DNA of 5,251 nt from Porphyromonadaceae bacterium UBA2720 (GTDB lineage Bacteria > Bacteroidota > Bacteroidia > Bacteroidales > Muribaculaceae): the NCBI GenBank assembly GCA_002353885.1, contig DEKO01000141.1, positions 1-5,251 on the forward strand. Reading direction: 5' to 3'. A model generated the notes under the pieces. It saw nothing but the letters and a program-made list of their open reading frames with translations. It did no database searches and was not told the origin of the DNA. Positions 1-5,251 of the stretch are shown here, one piece after another. The stretch's first letter is position 1; each line of letters starts with the position of its first letter. A program made the translations under genes and the position numbers.

Positions 1-28
1 TCTTAATTCTTAATTATTAATTCTTAAT
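1..28. repeat. Heptanucleotide tandem repeat upstream of promoter
   Basis: Four consecutive 7-bp units are visible: TCTTAAT (1-7), TCTTAAT (8-14), TATTAAT (15-21) and TCTTAAT (22-28). A degenerate unit (TATTTGC) then leads into the promoter. The array may continue to the left, because the window starts inside it. It sits where the -33 element and an UP-like A/T-rich region would be expected. The repeat is read directly; any role in transcription is inference. Confidence 0.75.
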
Positions 29-30
29 TA

Positions 31-50
31 TTTGCTACCTTTGCACCGTC
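31..50 (+). promoter_or_regulatory. Bacteroidota-type promoter for the wzc operon
   Basis: TACCTTTG at 36-43 matches the TAnnTTTG -7 consensus of the Bacteroidota primary sigma factor. It is followed by C and lies about 100 nt before the wzc start. Transcription would begin at about 47-51, giving an untranslated leader of about 90 nt. No TTTG -33 box is found 19-21 bp upstream; that position is occupied by the TCTTAAT heptads, so the upstream contact is either weak or replaced by A/T-rich DNA. The leader holds an imperfect palindrome (TTGTTTAAAACAA, 86-98) but no structure I can assign to a known riboswitch or antiterminator site. Confidence 0.65.
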
Positions 51-141
51 GTGTGTCCTGGTGTGGGCAACGGCACAGCAACCGATTGTTTAAAACAAGC
101 CGTGGGGTTCAGTATCCAGGGCTAATAATATCGTCGACATT

Positions 142-2598
142 ATGCAACAATCCTCCAACGAAGAGTCTCAGCAGACAATGCGTGCTAACAAGAAGAAGAG
201 TGCGTCATCCATCCCTATCAGGGCATTTTTCATGGCCTGCTTGCGCAACTGGTACTGGTTTGTGCTCTCTATCATTGCCTGTGGATGCTTGGCTTTCCTC
301 TACAGCAAGTCACAACCCATCATGTACAATTCCAAGGCATTGATCCTGCTCAAGAGCAAAGACTCGGATGTGGGCGCTCAGTCCAAGGCCTTCAGCGACC
401 TGGGCATGACCAACGCCAACACCTTCATGCCTAACGAAATCTATAAGATCAAATCGCCTGATCTCATGGAAAACGTGGTCAAGAACCTGGGTATCAACGT
501 GCAGTATTATGGTCATGTGTTCTTGCGTGATGTCAACATCTATCGCTCGACACCTCTCAGCATCACCCCATTGCGCGACGTTAAGGAGCCTTTCACCATG
601 ACTGTGGTTCCAAAGGGTGGTAATGACTTGGAGTTCAAGGTCGATGGCGATGGTGGGTGGAAGAAGGCGCACTTTGGCAACAAAGTCGCCACCAAGTATG
701 GCCCCATTGCCATCACCAAGACCAAGAACTTCACCGAGCACCACAAGGACTTCACCGTCATTGTCAGGGTGAATACACCCAATATGCTGGCCAAGAAGAT
801 TGTGGGTGCGCTCACTGCTGAGCAGGCCGACAAACTGAGCGATGTGCTGCGTCTGTCGCTGACTTGGGATAACAAGGACGAGGCCATCGACATCCTCAAC
901 GCACTCATCGTGTCTTACAACCAGGAGGCAATTGACGACAAGAACGCTGTTGCACGATCGACCGAGACGTTCATCGCCGAGCGTGTCGAGGCGCTGTCTA
1001 AGGACCTGAGTGGTGTCGACAGCCAGGTGGCTGCACTCAAGACCAGCGCTGCCAACCGCGCCATGTATGCCGACCCGAGCACAGGTCTGCGCTACGCCGA
1101 CAAGACTGCCGACGTGGACATGCAGATTGCACTGGCCAGCAACATTGCCAACTACATCAACTCGATGGCACCCAACCAGCTCATCCCGTCCAACACCGGC
1201 ATTGCCAACACCGGTGTCGAGGGTCAGATACAGCAGTATAACGATGCGATGCTCAAGTATCAGAAGATTGCCACCACATCGTCGAGCGAGAATCCCGTCA
1301 TGATTGACCTTGAACGCTCGCTGTCGACACTCAAGCAGAACATCCAGCAGGGACTCAACAACTACATCGGCTCGTTGAGGGCACGCCAGAGCCAGGCACA
1401 GTCGCAGCAGTCGGTTGCAACAGGGTCGATAGTCGCTGTGCCCTCGCAGGAGAAGGCCATCACCGAGGTCTCGCGTCAGCAGAAGATCAAGGAGCAACTC
1501 TACCTCTACCTGCTCAACAAGCGTGAGGAGAACGCGCTGCAACTGGCCATCACCGAGCCCAACGCCAAGGTCATCGAGGCGGCTACCGGAACTGGACCTG
1601 TCTCGCCTGTGACATCACGCATCATGCTCATGGGACTGCTGCTGGGACTGCTCATCCCCGCACTGCTGCTCTATGCCGTCTATTGGTACTACTCGCTCGA
1701 CACCAAGGTGCACACACGTCACGACATTGAGGATAACATGGATGTGCCCATCATCGGTGAGTTACCGGCCAAGAAACAGCACCTGGCCGACAAGGAGATC
1801 ATTGTCACCGAGAACGGACACGACCGCATCACCGAGGCTTGTCGCATTATCCGGTCCAACATCGACTATATCGCTACACCCAAGCCAGGCGAGGGACTTG
1901 TCATCCAGTTCACATCCACCATGTCGGGTGAGGGCAAGAGCTTTGTGGCCGTCAACCTGGCACTGTCGTTTGCGCACTCGGGCAAGCGTGTGATTGCCGT
2001 TGACCTTGACTTGCGCAAGGGACGATTCTCAGAGTATGTGGGCATGCAGGACGCCAACATCGGTGTGAGCACCTATCTCTCGGGCAAGACTGAAAACCTC
2101 GACGACATCGTGCAGCGAGGGCACTTCCATGAGAATCTGGACTTCATCTGTGTGGGTGCTATTCCGCCCAATCCCACCAATCTGCTGATGAGCCAGCGAT
2201 TCAAGGAGATGATTGCCACGCTCAAGGCGCAGTATGACTATGTCTTCCTCGACACCGTGCCTTACAGCATCATCGCCGATGCAGCACTCATCAACCGCGA
2301 GACCGACATGACCATCTATGTCATCCGCGACGGAAAGGTCGACAAGCGCTATCTCGAAGATTTGAACAAGATGATTCAGGACGGAAAAATCCACAATGCA
2401 ACCATCCTGGTCAATGACATCAAGATTGACAACAAGCACTATGGTTACGGAAGTTATGGCTATGGTTATGGTTATGGCTATGGTTATGGAAACTATGGTT
2501 ATGGTTATGGCTACGGCTATGGCTATCACAGCGACGAGGAAGAAGAGGACAAGTCGTTGATGGCACGTCTAGGCCTGAAAAAGAAGAAAAAACACTAA
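142..2598 (+). CDS. wzc: Wzc-type polysaccharide co-polymerase / tyrosine autokinase (BY-kinase)
   Basis: This 818-aa inner-membrane protein is expected to control capsule or exopolysaccharide chain length and export through cycles of tyrosine autophosphorylation. A short cytoplasmic N-terminus is followed by TM1 (about 36-54), a Wzz-type periplasmic domain with helical, probably coiled-coil stretches (about 265-302 and 365-420), a GNVR-like segment (about 442-481), a proline motif (PVSPVTSR, 487-493) and TM2 (about 493-515). The cytoplasmic kinase is complete: oligomerisation motif E565-x2-R568-x2-R571, Walker A STMSGEGKS (592-600, Lys599), Walker A' VDLDLR (Asp621, Asp623, Arg625) and Walker B VFLDTVP (Asp704). 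The tail has 14 tyrosines (767-795), an acidic patch and a terminal KKKKKH. The length is normal for Bacteroidota homologues, which fuse both domains. The ATG at 142 is the first in frame; the ATG at 178 is an alternative that would still keep TM1. No Shine-Dalgarno site is visible, as is usual in this phylum. It is the first gene of the unit; no wza or wzb homologue is in view. Confidence 0.95.
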   Translation: MQQSSNEESQQTMRANKKKSASSIPIRAFFMACLRNWYWFVLSIIACGCLAFLYSKSQPIMYNSKALILLKSKDSDVGAQSKAFSDLGMTNANTFMPNEIYKIKSPDLMENVVKNLGINVQYYGHVFLRDVNIYRSTPLSITPLRDVKEPFTMTVVPKGGNDLEFKVDGDGGWKKAHFGNKVATKYGPIAITKTKNFTEHHKDFTVIVRVNTPNMLAKKIVGALTAEQADKLSDVLRLSLTWDNKDEAIDILNALIVSYNQEAIDDKNAVARSTETFIAERVEALSKDLSGVDSQVAALKTSAANRAMYADPSTGLRYADKTADVDMQIALASNIANYINSMAPNQLIPSNTGIANTGVEGQIQQYNDAMLKYQKIATTSSSENPVMIDLERSLSTLKQNIQQGLNNYIGSLRARQSQAQSQQSVATGSIVAVPSQEKAITEVSRQQKIKEQLYLYLLNKREENALQLAITEPNAKVIEAATGTGPVSPVTSRIMLMGLLLGLLIPALLLYAVYWYYSLDTKVHTRHDIEDNMDVPIIGELPAKKQHLADKEIIVTENGHDRITEACRIIRSNIDYIATPKPGEGLVIQFTSTMSGEGKSFVAVNLALSFAHSGKRVIAVDLDLRKGRFSEYVGMQDANIGVSTYLSGKTENLDDIVQRGHFHENLDFICVGAIPPNPTNLLMSQRFKEMIATLKAQYDYVFLDTVPYSIIADAALINRETDMTIYVIRDGKVDKRYLEDLNKMIQDGKIHNATILVNDIKIDNKHYGYGSYGYGYGYGYGYGNYGYGYGYGYGYHSDEEEEDKSLMARLGLKKKKKH
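2455..2526 (+). repeat. TATGGN hexanucleotide repeat encoding the Tyr-Gly kinase tail
   Basis: Six in-frame TATGGN hexamers (2455-2490) are followed by an AAC codon and five more TAYGGY hexamers (2494-2523) plus a final TAT. A less regular start lies at 2440-2454. Together they encode the alternating Tyr-Gly tail of the kinase, with 14 tyrosines across residues 767-795. Gain or loss of 6-bp units would keep the frame and change the number of phosphorylatable tyrosines. The Gly codons vary at the third base, so the array is not a perfect repeat. Confidence 0.9.
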
Positions 2599-2610
2599 TC
2601 AAGCAAGAAG

Positions 2611-3849
2611 ATGAACATTGCAGTAGCAGGAACAGGATATGTGGGGCTGAGCATTTCATGCTTGCTCGCGCAGCATCATCATGTCGAGGCTGTCGACATC
2701 GTGCCCGAGAAGGTCGAGATGATCAATCGTCGACAGTCGCCCATAGCCGATGACGAGATTGAACAGTATCTGTCGCAGGGCAATCTGGACCTTCATGCTA
2801 CGCTCGACGCCCAGGCGGCTTACAGTGCGGCCGATATGGTGGTCATCGCTGCACCCACCAACTATGATCCGCAGCGCAATTTCTTTGACACGAGTGCCGT
2901 CGAGGCTGTGGTCGACCTGGTCTTGGCATGCAACGACCATGCTGTGATGGTCATCAAGAGCACCATACCGGTGGGATACACGCAAGGCTTGCGCGAGCGC
3001 ACGGGCTGCCGCCGCATCCTCTTCTCGCCCGAATTTCTCCGGGAGAGTCGAGCGCTCTACGACAACCTGCACCCCAGCCGCATCATTGTCGGCACTGACC
3101 TTGGTGACCCTGAGCTGGTCAAGGCGGCCAACGACTTTGCCGCATTGTTACAGCAGGGAGCCATCGACCAGGATGTGCCCACACTCATCATCGGCACAAC
3201 CGAGGCCGAGGCTGTCAAGCTCTTTGCCAACACCTACCTGGCGTTGCGTGTGAGCTACTTCAACGAGCTGGACACCTATGCCGAGGTCAAGGGGCTAGAC
3301 ACGCAGTCCATCATCCGTGGCGTGTGCCTCGACCCGCGCATCGGCAGCCACTATAACAACCCATCGTTCGGCTATGGTGGCTACTGCCTGCCCAAGGACA
3401 CCAAGCAGCTGCTGGCCAACTATGCCGATGTGCCCGAGAACCTCATTCAGGCCATCGTCGAGAGCAACCGCACGCGCAAGGACTTCATCGCCGACCGTGT
3501 GCTCAACCTGGCGGGTTACTATGACTATTACAATCGTGGCGACTTTGATCCCGGCAAGGAGCATGAGTGCGTCATTGGGGTCTATCGTCTGACCATGAAG
3601 ACCGGCAGTGACAACTTCAGGCAGTCGTCCATCCAGGGCGTGATGAAGCGCATCAAGGCCAAGGGAGCTACCGTCATCATCTATGAGCCAACGTTGCCCG
3701 ATGGCAGCACATTCTTTGGCAGCCATGTGGTCAACGACCTCAATGAGTTCAAGCGTCGATCGCAGGCCATCATTGCCAACCGCTATGATGCGGCGCTGGA
3801 TGATGTGCGCGACCGTGTCTATACTCGCGACATTTTTGGCCGAGACTGA
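2611..3849 (+). CDS. ugd: UDP-glucose 6-dehydrogenase
   Basis: This 412-aa cytoplasmic enzyme oxidises UDP-glucose to UDP-glucuronate with two NAD+, supplying an acidic sugar for surface polysaccharide. Visible features are the N-terminal Rossmann motif GTGYVG (7-12), KSTIPVG (116-122), SPEFLRE with Glu141 and Glu145 (139-145), LHPSR (153-157), Lys203 and Asn207 in KLFAN, and the catalytic-Cys motif FGYGGYCLPKD with Cys259 and Asp263. The C-terminal UDP-binding domain ends in VYTRDIFGRD. From memory the sequence follows E. coli Ugd (388 aa) along nearly its whole length, with one extra stretch of about 20 residues near 300-319 that explains the greater length. Tyr71 aligns with the residue reported as phosphorylated by Wzc in E. 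coli. The start lies 12 nt after wzc, behind a purine-rich spacer (AAGCAAGAAG), so the two genes are almost certainly co-transcribed. A UDP-ManNAc or UDP-GlcNAc dehydrogenase is less likely given the close match to Ugd. Confidence 0.95.
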   Translation: MNIAVAGTGYVGLSISCLLAQHHHVEAVDIVPEKVEMINRRQSPIADDEIEQYLSQGNLDLHATLDAQAAYSAADMVVIAAPTNYDPQRNFFDTSAVEAVVDLVLACNDHAVMVIKSTIPVGYTQGLRERTGCRRILFSPEFLRESRALYDNLHPSRIIVGTDLGDPELVKAANDFAALLQQGAIDQDVPTLIIGTTEAEAVKLFANTYLALRVSYFNELDTYAEVKGLDTQSIIRGVCLDPRIGSHYNNPSFGYGGYCLPKDTKQLLANYADVPENLIQAIVESNRTRKDFIADRVLNLAGYYDYYNRGDFDPGKEHECVIGVYRLTMKTGSDNFRQSSIQGVMKRIKAKGATVIIYEPTLPDGSTFFGSHVVNDLNEFKRRSQAIIANRYDAALDDVRDRVYTRDIFGRD

Positions 3850-3910
3850 TGTCTCGACCCTGCGCGGCTCGGGAGCGAAATCTTGTTTTTTTATTATTAT
3901 TTCAACAAAA

Positions 3911-5056
3911 GTGGAAAAGATCTGGTTGTGCCTGGCACACATGAGTGAGGCCGGCGAAGAAATGAAATATATCCGTGAGGCTTTCGACACCAACTGGGTG
4001 GTGCCTCTGGGCCCCAATGTCAACGGCTTTGAGCAAGACTTGGAGCAACTGTGTGGACACGACAAGCATGTGGTGGCGCTGGCCAGTGGCACCTCGGCCA
4101 TCCATCTGGCACTGATCATGTTGGGTGTGTCGCGTGGCGACGAGGTCATCTGCCAGTCGATGACTTTCAGCGCCAGCGCCAATCCCATCGTCTATCAGGG
4201 TGCAACACCGGTGTTTGTCGACAGCGAGCGTGACTCGTGGAACATGGATCCTAACTTGCTCGAAGAGGCTGTGAAGCAGTCTATTGCACGCACAGGCCAG
4301 AAACCCAAGGCCATCATTCCAGTCTACCTCTATGGAATGCCCGCCTATATCGACGACATCATGGACGTGGCGCGTCGTTACCAGATTCCGGTCATCGAAG
4401 ACTCGGCCGAGGGATTCGGCTCCAACTGGCGCGGCCAGATGGTGGGCACCTTTGGCGACTATGGCATCATGAGCTTCAACGGCAACAAAATGATTACCAC
4501 CAGTGGTGGTGGTGCGCTCATCTGTCCCAGCATTGAGGCTAAGAAGCGTGTCATGTTCTATGCCACGCAGGCGCGTGAGCCCATGCCTTACTATCTGCAT
4601 AAGGAGATCGGTTACAACTATCGCATGAGCAACATCTGTGCCGGTATCGGACGCGGTCAGATGACCATTCTCGACCAGCATCTGGCACATCATCGCATGA
4701 TGTGCGACTTCTATGTCAAACATCTGGCCGACATCGACGGTATCACCGTCCATGTCAACCCTGATGAGCGCTTCGACAGCAACTACTGGCTCAACACCAT
4801 CCTTGTCGACCCGGCCAAGACTGGCGGCGTCACCTACGATGACCTGCGTCTGGCACTTGACGCCGCAGGCATCGAGAGCCGCCCCTTGTGGAAGCCCATG
4901 CACACCCAGCCTGTGTTTAGCGGTGCTCCTGCCGTGGTCAATGGCGTGAGCGAGGACCTGTTTGCCCACGGCCTGTGCCTGCCCAGTGGCCCCATGGTGG
5001 GCGAGACTGATGCTTACCGCATTGTCGATGCTATCCGCCAGACCATCTGTCGTTAA
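3911..5056 (+). CDS. DegT/DnrJ/EryC1/StrS PLP-dependent sugar aminotransferase (PglE-like)
   Basis: This 381-aa fold-type I PLP enzyme probably transfers an amino group from glutamate to C4 of a UDP-4-keto-6-deoxy-hexose, giving a UDP-4-amino sugar. Visible family motifs are GTS (60-62, phosphate binding), EDSAEG with Asp164 (163-168), SFNGNKMITTSGGG with PLP-lysine Lys193 (188-201), FYATQARE (216-223), GYNYRMSNI (234-242), RPLWKPMHTQPVF (324-336) and CLPSG (356-360). Several resemble Campylobacter PglE from memory. The GTG at 3911 is chosen because it gives the family N-terminus (MEKIWL...AHM) and a normal length. The ATG at 3941 would lose ten conserved residues, and the ATG at 3683 would overlap ugd by 167 bp. 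The gene follows ugd by 61 nt; that gap holds a T7 run (3886-3892) but no hairpin I trust. The exact substrate is unknown: no dehydratase or acetyltransferase is adjacent, and perosamine-type or other 4-amino sugars remain possible. Confidence 0.9.
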   Translation: MEKIWLCLAHMSEAGEEMKYIREAFDTNWVVPLGPNVNGFEQDLEQLCGHDKHVVALASGTSAIHLALIMLGVSRGDEVICQSMTFSASANPIVYQGATPVFVDSERDSWNMDPNLLEEAVKQSIARTGQKPKAIIPVYLYGMPAYIDDIMDVARRYQIPVIEDSAEGFGSNWRGQMVGTFGDYGIMSFNGNKMITTSGGGALICPSIEAKKRVMFYATQAREPMPYYLHKEIGYNYRMSNICAGIGRGQMTILDQHLAHHRMMCDFYVKHLADIDGITVHVNPDERFDSNYWLNTILVDPAKTGGVTYDDLRLALDAAGIESRPLWKPMHTQPVFSGAPAVVNGVSEDLFAHGLCLPSGPMVGETDAYRIVDAIRQTICR

Positions 5057-5084
5057 TACAAAATCAATCATATTGAGTAATATC

Positions 5085-5115
5085 ACAGTTCCCTGAATAC
5101 GGGGGACTGTTTTTT
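5085..5115 (+). terminator. Intrinsic terminator of the wzc-ugd-aminotransferase unit
   Basis: A nine-pair stem (ACAGTTCCC at 5085-5093 with GGGGACTGT at 5102-5110, one G-T pair) encloses an 8-nt loop and runs directly into a T tract (5110-5115, then G and TTT). It lies 28 nt after the aminotransferase stop codon and marks the end of the transcription unit. Confidence 0.9.
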
Positions 5116-5251
5116 GTTTATAGGATGCTATTAACAATGTTATAGCCGGTGGCAGGGATAGAGATTACAAATATCCTGTAAATGTAGCATCAATACAAAC
5201 TATCACGCATCCTAGTAATCTGAAAGATGCAAAGAAACTGAATGTTCAGTT
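5116..5251. other. A/T-rich region after the terminator, no recognised gene
   Basis: These 136 bases are clearly richer in A/T than the upstream genes. The + strand frame that opens after TAG at 5121-5123 stays open to the window edge (42 codons, with reading VNVASIQTITHP near its middle). It has no ATG, GTG or TTG start, and I do not recognise the product. It could be chance, a broken gene, or spacer DNA. Several inverted repeats are present: TAGGATGC (5121-5128) with GCATCCTA (5207-5214), CAGGGATA (5153-5160) with TATCCTG (5172-5178), and the palindrome at the edge. Confidence 0.4.
5236..5251. repeat. Short inverted repeat at the window edge
   Basis: AACTGAATGTTCAGTT has perfect 7-nt arms (AACTGAA and TTCAGTT) around TG. 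As RNA it would form a 6-bp stem with a 4-nt loop. It may extend beyond the window, so a terminator hairpin or a protein-binding site cannot be distinguished. Confidence 0.45.

Noticed and set aside
86..98. Near-palindrome TTGTTTAAAACAA in the wzc leader
   Set aside because: It is imperfect and A/T-rich, with no matching copy nearby and no known regulator site that I can name.
32..343. Short TTG-start frame overlapping the promoter and the start of wzc
   Set aside because: Its start codon lies upstream of the predicted transcription start, and most of it is an alternative frame of wzc.
310..1542. Long open frame on the minus strand inside wzc (about 410 codons)
   Set aside because: It lies wholly opposite a gene with clear domain matches, its translation shows no recognisable motif, and long antisense frames are common opposite GC-rich genes.
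3683..3910. N-terminal extension of the aminotransferase from ATG 3683
   Set aside because: It would overlap ugd by 167 bp in another frame, and its residues look like out-of-frame ugd; the family N-terminus begins at 3911.
3850..3910. Possible attenuator or internal promoter between ugd and the aminotransferase
   Set aside because: There is a GC-rich stretch (3854-3876) and a T7 run (3886-3892), but I can pair only a short, bulged stem that is separated from the T run, and no TAnnTTTG box is present.
3902..5137. Long open frame on the minus strand opposite the aminotransferase
   Set aside because: It spans the coding region and the terminator on the opposite strand, its translation shows no family motif, and the + strand protein is unambiguous.

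Overview
The window looks like chromosomal DNA from a member of the Bacteroidota, most likely Bacteroidales of the Prevotella/Muribaculaceae type. The signs are a TAnnTTTG-type promoter box (TACCTTTG) behind an A/T-rich leader, no Shine-Dalgarno sites in front of the genes, moderately GC-rich coding sequence, and Bacteroidales-like protein features such as a (Tyr-Gly)n tail on the Wzc kinase. The genus is inferred from sequence style only.

Layout, all on the + strand: 1-28 is a heptanucleotide tandem repeat; 36-43 is the promoter -7 box; 142-2598 is a Wzc-type polysaccharide co-polymerase and tyrosine autokinase; 2611-3849, after a 12-nt gap, is UDP-glucose 6-dehydrogenase (Ugd); 3911-5056, after a 61-nt gap, is a PglE-like DegT/DnrJ/EryC1/StrS aminotransferase with a probable GTG start; 5085-5115 is a strong intrinsic terminator; 5116-5251 is A/T-rich DNA with no gene I can recognise.

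Together the three genes form a compact surface-polysaccharide transcription unit with its own promoter and terminator. Wzc controls chain length and export through cycles of tyrosine phosphorylation. Ugd makes UDP-glucuronate. The aminotransferase probably makes a UDP-4-amino-4,6-dideoxy sugar. The unit lacks the outer-membrane exporter (Wza), the phosphatase (Wzb), glycosyltransferases, flippase and polymerase, and the partner dehydratase and acetyltransferase for the amino sugar, so these must lie elsewhere.

The most interesting points are a possible kinase-substrate pair within the operon (Ugd keeps Tyr71, the residue reported as the Wzc target in E. coli), a 14-tyrosine tail encoded by hexanucleotide repeats that could change length in frame, and the heptad repeat next to the promoter. 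I found no convincing new defence, mobile or RNA system.
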